A stretch of 44,843 nt of DNA from Betaproteobacteria bacterium RIFCSPLOWO2_12_FULL_62_58 (GCA_001772005.1 MERI01000065.1:1-44843); one strand, 5' to 3'; positions 6,896 through 14,868 are shown, numbered from the stretch's first letter. Numbers and translations: made by a program. The notes: generated by a model not told the origin, from the letters alone.

Positions 6896-8581
6896 ATGCG
6901 CCTGCTGCTCGCTTTCCTGATGCTGTGTTCGTCCGCCGCCATGGCGGCGGATGCGCCGGAAGCGCTTGAAACCGCGCGCCGGCTCGCCGCCTCGGGCGCG
7001 GCGCGGCTCGCGCTGCACCACATCGAGCAGGCGCAACCGCGCGATCCAGCCGCACCGCGCTGGGCGGAATGGGAGGTGCTGCGGCTCAGTCTGCTCGCGC
7101 AGCTTGGCCGCCACCAGGACCTGCTCACACGAGCGGGCGCGATGCCTGCCGCCACGCCCGCGGCGCCGTTACGCGAGGCGTGGACACTCGCGGCACGCGC
7201 CGCAGTCGCTGCCGCCCAGGGCGCGGTTGCGCGCCACTATGCGGCGCGCCTGCTGTGGCACCTCGATCTTCCCGCCGACGCGGCCAGGGACATCCGCCTG
7301 ATCGTGATCGACAGCTACGTCGCCGACCGTAAAGGTGATGAGGCTTTTCGCGGCATGCTGCGCTTTCAGCAGGACTATCAACCGCTGGAGCGTGCAGTCG
7401 CCACGCGCTTCGTCGAGGCGCTGCTCGCGCTGGGCATGGAAAACGATGCGGTCAACTGGCTCGCGAGCCTCGACGATGCGAGCGCCACCAAGCTTATACT
7501 GCGGCTCAAGACCGGGCTCGTGACTGACGACGGCGCGATTGCCCAGGCACGCGCGCAGCTCGTCAAGGGACGGGATATCGGCTACTGGCGCGTCATCGCG
7601 GAGGCGGCGCAACGCCAGAAGAATCCCGCGCTGCAGATCGAGGCGCTGGAGCGGATTCTGCACCTGATCGAGCCGGGAAACCCGCAGCCGATCACCTCGC
7701 TTGCGCGGCAGCTGTGGCAGAGCTACCTCGCCGCGGCGCAGGAGATCGGCAACCAGAACCAGCTGCTCACAGGCGATGACGCCCATTGGACCGACTTCGC
7801 CGCGCGCCGCCTCGGCGTGAGCCCGTTCCAGTCGCGGGCTTTCTTCGCCTACCTCGCGCGGCGCGGGCAGACGCCGGAGACGCGCCACAACGCCCAGCTG
7901 CAGCTCGTGTTTTCGCTCTACACCGGCGGGCTCGATCTCGCCGCGCTGCGCCTGTTCCGGGACCAGGGCACCAGTGTCGGCACCCTCGATGGGCAGACGC
8001 GCCATGTGCTCGGCACGATCGCGGAGAATCACAACGAGCCGACGGTTGCATTGCACTATTGGCAGGGGCTCGATACGCCAGCGAATATCGGCGCGGACGA
8101 ATGGTATCTGCGCGTGGCGAACGTCGCGCTGCGCGCCGACAAGCCGGATGCCGGCATGGCGGCGCTCAAACGCATGCTGGGCGGCAGGAAAACGTTGTCG
8201 CCGGATCTTGCGCAGCGCGTCATGCGGCTGGCGCAGGAGATGGCGGATGCCGGCAAGCTCGATCTCGCGCAGGAACTGTTCGAGTTGCTGCTGCCTCTCG
8301 CCGACAGCATGCGGGCCCGCGGCATCCTCTTCGGCCTCGGCCGCGTCAATGAAGTCAACGGTAAGTCGCAGGCGGCTGCCGATTATTTTCTGCGTTCCGC
8401 ATTGCTGGCCGAAGGCAAGGCACCGGACACGTTCGCGCTGCGGGCGCGGCTCGCTGCCGGGATCAATCTGGCGCGCGCCGGTTACCGGGACGATGCCCGC
8501 GCGCAGTTCGAGTGGTTGCTCAGGAATTCCAAGGACCCGGCGCAGATCGAGATGGCACGCCGCGAATTGAAGAAACTATGA
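6896..8581 (+). CDS. Exported TPR-like helical repeat protein, function unknown
   Basis: This 561-residue protein has a short signal peptide (M-R-L-L-L-A-F-L-M-L-C-S-S-A-A-M-A-A, cleavage near residue 18). The rest is almost entirely alanine- and leucine-rich helical hairpins that resemble tetratricopeptide repeats (A-x-x-L-A-L-x-x-I-x-x-A, A-L-H-Y-W-Q-G-L, A-A-D-Y-F-L-R-S-A-L-L-A, A-R-A-Q-F-E-W-L-L-R). No catalytic motif is visible. TPR scaffolds of this type act in the periplasm in complex assembly, but no partner is indicated here. It follows the ribosomal operon terminator and has no close co-directional neighbour. Start ATG 6896 places the signal peptide correctly. Confidence 0.8.
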   Translation: MRLLLAFLMLCSSAAMAADAPEALETARRLAASGAARLALHHIEQAQPRDPAAPRWAEWEVLRLSLLAQLGRHQDLLTRAGAMPAATPAAPLREAWTLAARAAVAAAQGAVARHYAARLLWHLDLPADAARDIRLIVIDSYVADRKGDEAFRGMLRFQQDYQPLERAVATRFVEALLALGMENDAVNWLASLDDASATKLILRLKTGLVTDDGAIAQARAQLVKGRDIGYWRVIAEAAQRQKNPALQIEALERILHLIEPGNPQPITSLARQLWQSYLAAAQEIGNQNQLLTGDDAHWTDFAARRLGVSPFQSRAFFAYLARRGQTPETRHNAQLQLVFSLYTGGLDLAALRLFRDQGTSVGTLDGQTRHVLGTIAENHNEPTVALHYWQGLDTPANIGADEWYLRVANVALRADKPDAGMAALKRMLGGRKTLSPDLAQRVMRLAQEMADAGKLDLAQELFELLLPLADSMRARGILFGLGRVNEVNGKSQAAADYFLRSALLAEGKAPDTFALRARLAAGINLARAGYRDDARAQFEWLLRNSKDPAQIEMARRELKKL

Positions 8582-8593
8582 CTGTGGAGACAA

Positions 8594-9349
8594 CTATTTT
8601 GCCTCGTTCTTCCACAGATCGCTCAGGTATTCGTGGTTCTCGGTGTTGACCCAGCTCACGCGGTATTCGACGGGCGTGTCGTTGTAGGTGTACGCAACAC
8701 GCTTGATCATCAGCGCCGGCACGCCGTGCCTGATGCCGAGCAGCCCGGAAATTCGCAGCGGCGGTTTCGCGGCGGACAGACGTTCGCTGATGCGGATGAC
8801 GTTGATGCCATAGCGTGCCTGGTACAGTCCGTAGATGGTGCCGTCGCGCTTGCCGAAGGTGTCTTCGTCCAGATCGGCAAACAGCGCGGCAGGCACCACG
8901 ATGTCGTCGAAAATAACCGGCGTGCCGCCGAGTTTCAAAACATTCCGGATGCGCAACGTCCCGGCGCCATGCGCGATTTTGAGTCGCACCGCGTTCTCGC
9001 TGTCCGCCTTGCCGTTGCGAAACGACAGCATTTCCGCCACCGGCAGCTCCTTGCTGCCATCCTTGCCGACGATGTGGAAAAAATAAAACAAGGTGCGATC
9101 GTCGGTGTGCGTCGCAACAAAAGTGCCGCGCCCCTGCTGTCGCAAAAGGATTTTTTCCGCCACCAGCTCGTCGATCGCCTTGCGGACGGTGCCGATCGAA
9201 ATGTTGAACTGCGCGGCCAGCCGCGTCTCGCTCGGGAGCGCCTCGCCTGATTGCCATTCGCCCGCAGCGAGGCTCCGCGTGATGCGAATCTTGACTTCCT
9301 TATAGAGCGGGTTGAAAGTAAGATTGCCTGCGGCGAGCGTGTTGGCCAT
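8594..9349 (-). CDS. GntR-family regulator with UTRA ligand domain (HutC type)
   Basis: The protein has 251 residues from ATG 9349; in-frame starts at 9385 and 9460 would add poorly conserved N-terminal residues. The winged helix is clear: L-P-S-E-T-R-L-A-A-Q-F, then S-I-G-T-V-R-K-A-I-D-E-L, then Q-Q-G-R-G-T-F-V. The C-terminal 150 residues have the UTRA pattern with R-I-R-N-V-L near 118 and the closing V-E-Y-R-V-S-W-V-N-T. HutC-type regulators bind small organic ligands. It is transcribed divergently from the UxaA/SuyAB-like operon and is the obvious candidate to control it from the shared 177-bp region. Confidence 0.88.
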   Translation of the reverse strand: MANTLAAGNLTFNPLYKEVKIRITRSLAAGEWQSGEALPSETRLAAQFNISIGTVRKAIDELVAEKILLRQQGRGTFVATHTDDRTLFYFFHIVGKDGSKELPVAEMLSFRNGKADSENAVRLKIAHGAGTLRIRNVLKLGGTPVIFDDIVVPAALFADLDEDTFGKRDGTIYGLYQARYGINVIRISERLSAAKPPLRISGLLGIRHGVPALMIKRVAYTYNDTPVEYRVSWVNTENHEYLSDLWKNEAK

Positions 9350-9407
9350 GCTGTGATTCCATGTCGTTCCCGAAACCAGCGACATTATAGCATCGCTACC
9401 CCCATAT

Positions 9408-9453
9408 TCATATAGGTCATATAGTTGACTTCGACGCGTGCGGCGGGTAGCAT
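9408..9453 (+). promoter_or_regulatory. Promoter and candidate GntR operator of the lyase operon
   Basis: TTGACT (9425-9430), a 17-bp spacer and TAGCAT (9448-9453) form a sigma70-like promoter 74 bp before the small lyase subunit. Directly upstream are two exact direct repeats TCATATAG at 9408-9415 and 9417-9424, a 9-bp period, abutting the -35 box. AT-rich repeats like this in GC-rich DNA are a likely site for the divergent GntR regulator. No footprint evidence exists. Confidence 0.5.
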
Positions 9454-9526
9454 GCGCCAAGTACCAAAAAACCAGCAGCCTGTATTTTCCTTATTTCCGC
9501 ACTGAAAACAGCAGCAAGGAGACGAC

Positions 9527-9808
9527 ATGATTCATATTCTGGTTCACGACAAGAAAGACACAGTGGGCGTTGCCGTGATCGAGGGCATCAAAGCCGGTCA
9601 GGAGCTGATCGGCTGGGTGATGGAGGACGACTCAACCATCAGGGTCAAGGCGATCAACGACGTTCCGATCGGCCACAAGGTCGCCACCAAAGCAATCAAG
9701 AAGGGGGACACGATCATCAAGTATGGTTTCGACATCGGGCGCGCGGTGTCCGACATCAAGGTGGGCGAGCATGCGCACGTCCACAACATCAAGACCAAGC
9801 GTTGGTGA
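9527..9808 (+). CDS. UxaA/SuyA-type lyase small subunit (SAF domain)
   Basis: The 93-residue protein is a single SAF domain: [12 protein letters not shown] at the start, [12 protein letters not shown] in the middle, [11 protein letters not shown] and G-E-H-A-H-V-H-N-I at the end. In altronate and galactarate dehydratases this domain is fused to the large part. Separate 90-residue plus 390-residue subunits are the arrangement of (2R)-sulfolactate sulfo-lyase SuyA and SuyB, which gives pyruvate and sulfite. Whether the substrate is sulfolactate or a sugar acid cannot be decided here. It has a good AAGGAG site and is followed by the large subunit 55 bp on. Confidence 0.85.
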   Translation: MIHILVHDKKDTVGVAVIEGIKAGQELIGWVMEDDSTIRVKAINDVPIGHKVATKAIKKGDTIIKYGFDIGRAVSDIKVGEHAHVHNIKTKRW

Positions 9809-9863
9809 AACGCGCACGCGCGCGTTTCACAAATTGGAGTTCATTCGCTACAGGAGTTCCGAG

Positions 9864-11033
9864 ATGATCAGCAGCAATACAACGTTTCAAGGTTACCGCC
9901 GCGAAAACGGCCGCGTCGGCGTTCGCAACCACGTCTTGATCCTGCCGGTCGACGACCTGTCCAATGCCGCGTGTGAGGCGGTGGCCAACAACATCAAAGG
10001 CACGATGGCGATTCCCCACCCTTACGGGCGGCTGCAGTTCGGCGCCGACCTGGATCTTCATTTTCGCACTTTGATCGGCGCGGGATCCAATCCCAACGTC
10101 GCGGCAGTGGTGGTGATCGGCATCGAGGAAGGCTGGACCAAGCGTATCGTCGACGGTATCGCCAAGACCGGCAAACCGGTGACCGGTTTCGGCATCGAGC
10201 TGCACGGTGATCACGACACCATCCTGCGCGCGTCCAAAGTCGCCAAGGAGTACATGCAGTGGGCATCTGAGCTCAGGCGTGAGGAATCCCCGATCAGCGA
10301 CTTGTGGGTCTCGACCAAGTGTGGCGAATCCGACACGACCTCCGGCTGCGGTTCCAACCCGACAGTGGGAAGCGCGTTCGACAAGCTCGAGCCGTTCGGC
10401 GTAACGATGTGCTTCGGTGAAACTACCGAAATCACGGGCGGCGAACACATCGTCGCTGACCGCTGCGCCACGCCTGAAGTGCGCGAGAAGTTCATGTTCA
10501 TGTTCAACCGCTACCAGGACGTGATCGAACGCCACAAGACCAGCGACCTGATGGACTCGCAGCCGACCAAGGGCAACATCGTCGGCGGTCTCACCACGAT
10601 CGAGGAAAAGGCGCTCGGCAACATCCAGAAGATCGGCAAGAAGTGCAAGGTGATCGGCGTCATCGACAAGGCCGAAGCGCCGACCGGCCCGGGCCTGTGG
10701 TTCATGGATTCGTCGTCGGCAGCGGCGGAAATGGTTACGCTGCTTGCGGCATCCGGCTATGTCGTGCATCTTTTCCCGACCGGGCAGGGCAATGTCATCG
10801 GCAACCCGATCCTGCCGGTGATCAAGCTCACGGCGAATCCGCGTACCGCACGCACCATGTCGGAGCACATGGATTACGACTGCTCGGGCCTGCTGCAGCG
10901 GCAGAAGAACCTCGACCAGACGGGCGACGAACTGCTGGAAGTGATGCTGCGCACCTGCAATGGCCGGCTTACGGCGGCCGAAGCGCTCGGCCATCGCGAG
11001 TTCGTGATGACCCGCCTCTACGAAAGCGCCTGA
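9864..11033 (+). CDS. UxaA/SuyB-type lyase large subunit
   Basis: The 389-residue protein starts at ATG 9864 with AGGAG (9852-9856). It has the family opening [14 protein letters not shown], then [18 protein letters not shown] near residue 150 (conserved cysteines likely used for metal or Fe-S binding), and [13 protein letters not shown] near residue 312. Family members dehydrate altronate or galactarate, or cleave sulfite from sulfolactate. The stand-alone small subunit next door, plus ComA-like and Ldh2-like genes elsewhere in the window, favour a SuyB role (inference). The next gene, an iron-sulfur subunit, is separated by the repeat array at 11041-11140. Confidence 0.85.
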   Translation: MISSNTTFQGYRRENGRVGVRNHVLILPVDDLSNAACEAVANNIKGTMAIPHPYGRLQFGADLDLHFRTLIGAGSNPNVAAVVVIGIEEGWTKRIVDGIAKTGKPVTGFGIELHGDHDTILRASKVAKEYMQWASELRREESPISDLWVSTKCGESDTTSGCGSNPTVGSAFDKLEPFGVTMCFGETTEITGGEHIVADRCATPEVREKFMFMFNRYQDVIERHKTSDLMDSQPTKGNIVGGLTTIEEKALGNIQKIGKKCKVIGVIDKAEAPTGPGLWFMDSSSAAAEMVTLLAASGYVVHLFPTGQGNVIGNPILPVIKLTANPRTARTMSEHMDYDCSGLLQRQKNLDQTGDELLEVMLRTCNGRLTAAEALGHREFVMTRLYESA

Positions 11034-11040
11034 CGGCAAC

Positions 11041-11140
11041 GCGGAACGATGAACGCGGAACGATGAACAGGACGAGAACTGACGCCCGAGCCTGTAACCG
11101 TTCATCGTTCATCATTCATCGTTCATCGTTCATCGTTCGA
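11041..11140. repeat. Inverted short-tandem-repeat element A (7-bp unit)
   Basis: The left arm is GCGGAACGATGAAC twice (11041-11054, 11055-11068), that is, four heptamers. The right arm is the heptamer CGTTCAT repeated at 11099-11140 with one variant copy (CATTCAT). CGTTCAT is the reverse complement of ATGAACG in the left arm, so the arms pair in several registers. The loop 11069-11098 begins AGGACGAGAACTG. It fills the gap between the lyase and the iron-sulfur subunit. Confidence 0.85.
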
Positions 11141-11155
11141 TCGGTATCAGTGACG

Positions 11156-11869
11156 ATGACAAAACTCGACGTCTCGGTCTGGCGCGGAGGCGACTCCGGG
11201 CATTTCCAGTACTTCTCAGTGCCGCGGCTGGAAAGCCAGACCGTGCTCGACGTGGTGAGCTATATCCAACGCAGCCTCGATACCACGCTGTCGTACCGTT
11301 TCGCGTGCCGTGTCGGCATGTGCGGATCGTGTGCGATGACGGTGAACGGCAAGGCGCGCTGGACGTGCCGCACTCACGTCGCCAAGGTCGCCCCGGACGA
11401 CCGCCTCGAGGTCGCGCCGCTCACAAATCTTCCAGTGATCAAGGATCTCGTCACCGACATGAGCGCATTCTTCGAAAAATGGACCGCTGCGCGCGGCCGC
11501 TTTCGGAGCGGCAGAACGCGCAAGGACGGCTTCGCGCGCGTGCCGCCGGAGTCTCCGCAACGGAAGCTGGTCGACGCAGCGATCGAGTGCATCGGCTGCG
11601 GTGTGTGCTACAGCTCGTGCGATGTCGTATCGTGGAATCCGGACTATCTGGGACCGGCGGCGCTGAATCGCGCCTGGACGCTGGTGAACGACGTGCGAGA
11701 CATCGACCAGAAGGCGCGGCTGGCGGCGGTGGCGGGCGATGCGGGCTGCCACGCCTGTCACACGCAGATGAGCTGTACCGAGCGCTGTCCCAAGCAGCTT
11801 TCGCCGACCGTGGGCATCGCGGGCCTGAAGCGGGCGGCGCTGGCGGCGGCGTGGAAGGGCGAGCTGTAA
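11156..11869 (+). CDS. Succinate dehydrogenase/fumarate reductase iron-sulfur subunit
   Basis: The 237-residue protein has all three clusters of SdhB/FrdB. The [2Fe-2S] ligands are C51, C56, C59 and C71 (C-R-V-G-M-C-G-S-C). The [4Fe-4S] ligands are C145, C148, C151 (C-I-G-C-G-V-C), with C155 starting the last set. The [3Fe-4S] ligands are in C-H-A-C-H-T-Q-M-S-C-T-E-R-C-P-K (C198-C211). It would carry electrons between a flavoprotein and the membrane anchors encoded next. No flavoprotein gene is adjacent; the only candidate in the window is 40610-42337. ATG 11156 is chosen; a GTG at 11150 is also in frame. Confidence 0.92.
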   Translation: MTKLDVSVWRGGDSGHFQYFSVPRLESQTVLDVVSYIQRSLDTTLSYRFACRVGMCGSCAMTVNGKARWTCRTHVAKVAPDDRLEVAPLTNLPVIKDLVTDMSAFFEKWTAARGRFRSGRTRKDGFARVPPESPQRKLVDAAIECIGCGVCYSSCDVVSWNPDYLGPAALNRAWTLVNDVRDIDQKARLAAVAGDAGCHACHTQMSCTERCPKQLSPTVGIAGLKRAALAAAWKGEL

Positions 11870-11873
11870 CAGC

Positions 11874-11975
11874 AACGATGAATGCGGAACGCGGAACGAT
11901 GAACAAGAACCGCAGGTTTATAGCAGGGGCAGTGCTTGTCCTCCGTTCATCGTTCATCGTTCATCGTTCATCATT
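11874..11975. repeat. Inverted short-tandem-repeat element B (7-bp unit)
   Basis: The left arm (11874-11904) is a degenerate heptamer array built from AACGATG, AATGCGG and AACGCGG. The right arm is CGTTCAT four times (11944-11971) then CATTG. The unit is the same as in element A. The loop, read in reverse complement, begins AGGACAAGCACTG, close to the forward start of the loop of element A, so the core seems to be in the opposite orientation here. It lies between the iron-sulfur subunit and the first anchor gene. Confidence 0.85.
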
Positions 11976-11996
11976 GTTTCTACGCGAGGCGTATCG

Positions 11997-12335
11997 GTGA
12001 ATGCCCGCTCCCAGGTTCTCATTTGGGGTGCCCAGCGGATCAGCGCCATGGTGCTCGCGCTGTTCGTTATCGTGCATCTCGTCACCATCATTTACGCCGT
12101 GCGCAACGGGCTTACTGCCGCAGAGATTCTTGGCCGCACTCGTGGCGATGCGCTGTGGGCCGGCTTCTATGCGCTGTTCGTCGCTGCTCTCGCGATACAT
12201 GCGCCGATCGGTTTGCGCACGATTCTGTCCGAAACGCTCAACTGGCGCGGGCGCTCGCTCGAAATTGTGATGCTGGCCTTCGGCATCCTGCTCGCGCTGT
12301 GGGGTTGGCGTGCGGTGTGGGCGGTGTTTGCTTGA
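11997..12335 (+). CDS. Succinate dehydrogenase/fumarate reductase membrane anchor subunit (first)
   Basis: The 112-residue protein starts at GTG 11997. Three hydrophobic helices cover about residues 14-34, 53-73 and 87-110. H27 (I-V-I-V-H-L-V) and H67 (A-I-H-A-P-I-G-L-R) are positioned to bind haem b or face the quinone site. Such anchors hold the flavoprotein-FeS pair at the inner face of the membrane and exchange electrons with quinone. An ATG at 12001 opens a different, wrong frame. It is preceded by repeat element B and followed by element C rather than by the usual tight operon junctions. Confidence 0.8.
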   Translation: MNARSQVLIWGAQRISAMVLALFVIVHLVTIIYAVRNGLTAAEILGRTRGDALWAGFYALFVAALAIHAPIGLRTILSETLNWRGRSLEIVMLAFGILLALWGWRAVWAVFA

Positions 12336-12385
12336 AAGCGCCCTGAAAGATCATTTTTTTGAGATGAATGAAACGGCCGATAGAG

Positions 12386-12495
12386 GTGAACGAGTGAATG
12401 AGTGAACGAGTGAAACCCCTCACCCCAACCCTCTCCCCGGGTGCGGGGAGAGGGTGTTACCCGTTCACTTTTTCACCCGTTCACCCGTTCACGGG
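12386..12495. repeat. Inverted short-tandem-repeat element C (8-bp unit)
   Basis: The left arm has octamers GTGAACGA, GTGAATGA, GTGAACGA and GTGAAACC (12386-12417). The right arm has CCGTTCAC copies at 12461-12495 with short interruptions. The core between the arms, 12421-12453, is the hairpin CCCTCTCCCCGGG-TGCGGGGAGAGGG, a motif I recognise as a common dispersed repeat in proteobacteria. The element fills the gap between the two anchor genes and ends 7 bp before the next start codon, replacing any clear ribosome binding site. Confidence 0.85.
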
Positions 12496-12502
12496 TTTGT
12501 TA

Positions 12503-12850
12503 ATGAAGAACGATTTCCGCGCGCGCAGCCACCCGGCCTACTGGGCGTTCCTGGTTCATCGCGTATCGGGGCTGTTGCTTACGGTGTTCCTGCCGCTCCA
12601 TTTTTGGGCGCTCGGTCAGGCATTGCGCAGCGCCGAAGCATTCGATGGCTTCCTGCGCTGGACCGAATATCCGCTCGTGAAATTCGCAGAAATCGGGCTG
12701 ATACTGGTGCTCGCCGCGCACCTCACGGGCGGCGTGCGGTTGCTGATGCTGGAGTTTCTGGCCTGGCGCGACTGGCAGAAGAGCCTGCTCGCGGTTGCGG
12801 CCGGCGCAAGTCTGGTCGCAGGGCTGGCATTTGCATTGAACGTCGTTTGA
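12503..12850 (+). CDS. Succinate dehydrogenase cytochrome b556-like anchor subunit (second)
   Basis: The 115-residue protein begins with a short basic stretch and S-H-P-A-Y-W-A-F-L-V-H-R-V-S-G (residues 9-23), the SdhC-type H-R-x-S-G signature. H33 (P-L-H-F-W-A-L) and H73 (A-A-H-L-T-G-G-V-R-L-L) are also typical. Three transmembrane helices are predicted. ATG 12503 is chosen because it matches the family start. There is no obvious ribosome binding site because the preceding bases belong to the right arm of element C, so translation initiation may be affected by hairpin folding. Last gene of this frd/sdh group. Confidence 0.85.
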   Translation: MKNDFRARSHPAYWAFLVHRVSGLLLTVFLPLHFWALGQALRSAEAFDGFLRWTEYPLVKFAEIGLILVLAAHLTGGVRLLMLEFLAWRDWQKSLLAVAAGASLVAGLAFALNVV

Positions 12851-13013
12851 TCGCGCCGGCGACCGGCTGCGCCGTATAAAATTATTTAAACTGCGTGAAT
12901 AACTCAACCGGTGACAGGGGGTAAGACCGTAACGCCTTGAACCTCTGTGTACCCCTCAAGGAGGTTGAAAAGAATCCTCCGTGATCTGTGGCCAAGACAT
13001 TTGCTGACGGAAA
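12851..13013 (+). other. Leader before the sulfatase maturase
   Basis: This 163-bp gap holds an AT-rich patch (TATAAAATTATT, 12875-12886) that may serve as a -10 region, without a well-spaced -35 box, and a small hairpin GGAGG (12960-12964) with CCTCC (12976-12980) that could hide a Shine-Dalgarno-like sequence. No tRNA or known riboswitch was recognised. Confidence 0.3.
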
Positions 13014-14291
13014 ATGACCACTCGCGATCGTGCGTCCCCAGTCTCAACGACGCCGGCTCCCACGCTCGGCGTGATGTGGAAAACGGTGTCGGAGGACTGC
13101 AACCTCGCCTGTGACTACTGCTACTACAGCACCTGCCGCGGCCGGCCGGGCCCGAAGCGCAACCGCATCGACCACGCGCTGCTCGACAAGGCGATCCGCG
13201 AGTACATGGCGCAATCCCGGGGCGCAGTGGGTTTTGCGTGGCAGGGCGGCGAGCCGCTGCTTGCCGGTCTGGAGTTTTTCGAGGAAGTCGTTGCGCTGCA
13301 GGCGCACTACGCCCCGCCCAACACCGTTATCGGCAATGCGCTGCAGACCAACGGCACGCTGCTCGGCGAGGATTGGGCGCGCTTCTTCCGCCAGTACAAT
13401 TTTCTCGTCGGCGTCAGCGTGGACGGCCCCAGGGAAATCCACGACGCGCACCGCGTCACCGCAACCGGCAAAGGCAGCTACGATCCGGTGATGCGGAAGA
13501 TCGGGCACTTGCGCAACCACGACGTCGATTTCAACATCCTCACGGTGCTGCATCAGGGCAACGTGGAAAAGCCGCGTGAACTGATGGCGTTCTACTCTCG
13601 GGAAGACTTCCACTACGTTCAGTTCATTCCCGGCATGGATTTCCACGCCCGGTTGCCGGATACGCCCGCCCGCTACCTGATCACCGCGGAACAGTACGGC
13701 AGGTTTCTCTGCGAGACCTTCGACCTCTGGTACAACGACGGTGCACCGCTGATGTCGGTGCGCTTTTTCGACAACATGCTCAGCGTTTACGCCGGGCGCG
13801 CGGCCGAAACGTGCAAGCACTGTCGGACCTGTTCCCGGACGCTGGTGCTCGAGCAGAATGGCGACGCCTACCCGTGCGACTTCTACATGGGCGCGGAATG
13901 CCGGCTCGGCAACATCGGCGGCGATTCGCTGCAGGACATTCTCGACCGTCCGGCGTACCGCGATTTCCTGCAGCTCAAGGAAGAACTGCCGGAACAATGC
14001 CGGCGTTGCGACCATCTCAGGCTGTGTTACGGCGGCTGTCCGCGCAACCGGACCTGGGACAGCGGCGGACGCGCCACCGGGCCCGATTATTTCTGCGGCG
14101 CCTACCGCCGGTTCTTCGATTACGCCCACGAACGGCTGACGCTGCTGGCGCGCAAACTGCGCACGCGCTGGCTCATCGACTACACGCGCAGCGGACATGA
14201 CTGGCCGGGGCGCAACGACGCTTGCATTTGCGGCAGCGGCCGTAAATTCAAGCACTGCTGCGGCCCGCTGCGCGAGGAATTGTCACCATGA
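13014..14291 (+). CDS. Anaerobic sulfatase-maturating enzyme (radical SAM, SPASM) with SEC-C tail
   Basis: This 425-residue radical SAM protein has C29-x3-C33-x2-C36 (C-N-L-A-C-D-Y-C-Y-Y) for the SAM-binding [4Fe-4S] cluster, then W-Q-G-G-E-P-L-L near residue 76 and G-V-S-V-D-G-P. The C-terminal half has the SPASM cysteines (C-K-H-C-R-T-C, Y-P-C-D-F-Y, C-R-R-C-D-H-L, C-Y-G-G-C-P, F-C-G-A-Y), the layout of anSME enzymes. These convert the active-site Cys or Ser of sulfatases to formylglycine. The last 25 residues form a SEC-C zinc motif (G-R-N-D-A-C-I-C-G-S-G, K-H-C-C-G), an unusual addition. Two Cys-type sulfatases at 20628 and 24155 are likely clients. Confidence 0.9.
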   Translation: MTTRDRASPVSTTPAPTLGVMWKTVSEDCNLACDYCYYSTCRGRPGPKRNRIDHALLDKAIREYMAQSRGAVGFAWQGGEPLLAGLEFFEEVVALQAHYAPPNTVIGNALQTNGTLLGEDWARFFRQYNFLVGVSVDGPREIHDAHRVTATGKGSYDPVMRKIGHLRNHDVDFNILTVLHQGNVEKPRELMAFYSREDFHYVQFIPGMDFHARLPDTPARYLITAEQYGRFLCETFDLWYNDGAPLMSVRFFDNMLSVYAGRAAETCKHCRTCSRTLVLEQNGDAYPCDFYMGAECRLGNIGGDSLQDILDRPAYRDFLQLKEELPEQCRRCDHLRLCYGGCPRNRTWDSGGRATGPDYFCGAYRRFFDYAHERLTLLARKLRTRWLIDYTRSGHDWPGRNDACICGSGRKFKHCCGPLREELSP

Positions 14292-14401
14292 ATCATCCCG
14301 CCGCCGGCGCCACCGCCTTGCGCAAGCCGCTTCCCGCAGCGCTGCTCGACGCGCTGCGCGCGCTGCTCGGTGAGCGCGTTGGCGCCGACGTCGGACAATA
14401 A
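14288..14401 (+). pseudogene. N-terminal remnant resembling an FAD-linked oxidase (GlcD type)
   Basis: A 37-codon frame starts with ATG overlapping the maturase stop (ATGA at 14288-14291) and reads A-L-R-K-P-L-P-A-A-L-L-D-A-L-R-A-L-L-G-E-R-V before a TAA. The helix L-P-A-A-L-L-D-A-L-R-A-L-L-G-E-R-V is how glycolate oxidase/D-lactate dehydrogenase-type proteins begin, just before the FAD domain. It is probably the first exon-sized piece of a deleted gene that was translationally coupled to the maturase. It may equally be a short accidental frame; the match is short. Confidence 0.4.
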
Positions 14402-14421
14402 TCATGCATCTGAGCGGTTTG

Positions 14422-14868
14422 CTATGCGTCTCCGCCAGCGCGTTTGTTGAATTCGGAAAAAAACTGGTCGGCGAGTTTCATTGCAACACCGTCGATGAGC
14501 CGCGCGCCAACCTGTGCGAGTTTGCCGCCGACCATCGCCTTGACCGTATAGCCGAGCCTGGTACCCCCGTCACCGGGTCCGAGTTGTACGCTCGCCTGTC
14601 CTTTGGCGAAGCCGGCGATGCCCCCCTGACCTTCGAACAGCAGCGTATAAGTGTGTGGTGGAGTCACGTTGGAGAGGGTCATTTTTCCCCTGAACTTGGC
14701 GCTGACCGGTCCGACCTTGACGGTCATCACCAGTCGATACTCGTCTTCGGACAACTGCTCGATCGTTTCGCATCCAGGGATGCAGGCGTTAAGGATCTCG
14801 GTGTCATTGAGTGCGCGCCAAGTGTCTTGTTGGGGCAGTGGAATCAGTTGCTCTCCGGTCATTTCCAT
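14422..14868 (-). CDS. CoxG-like SRPBCC protein
   Basis: The 148-residue protein has the CoxG/START-like pattern: L-P-Q-Q-D-T-W-R-A-L-N-D near residue 12, then L-N-A-C-I-P-G-C-E-T-I, V-G-P-V-S-A-K-F-R-G-K near residue 53, and G-G-K-L-A-Q-V-G-A-R-L-I-D near residue 113. CoxG recruits assembly factors for the molybdenum hydroxylase at the membrane, usually through a hydrophobic C-terminal helix; this version lacks that tail. It is divergent from the CoxMSL-like operon, which fits an accessory role there. Confidence 0.88.
   Translation of the reverse strand: MEMTGEQLIPLPQQDTWRALNDTEILNACIPGCETIEQLSEDEYRLVMTVKVGPVSAKFRGKMTLSNVTPPHTYTLLFEGQGGIAGFAKGQASVQLGPGDGGTRLGYTVKAMVGGKLAQVGARLIDGVAMKLADQFFSEFNKRAGGDA

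Noticed and set aside
12851..13013. Riboswitch or tRNA before the maturase gene
   Set aside because: Short complementary segments exist, but no cloverleaf, T-loop or known riboswitch core could be drawn.
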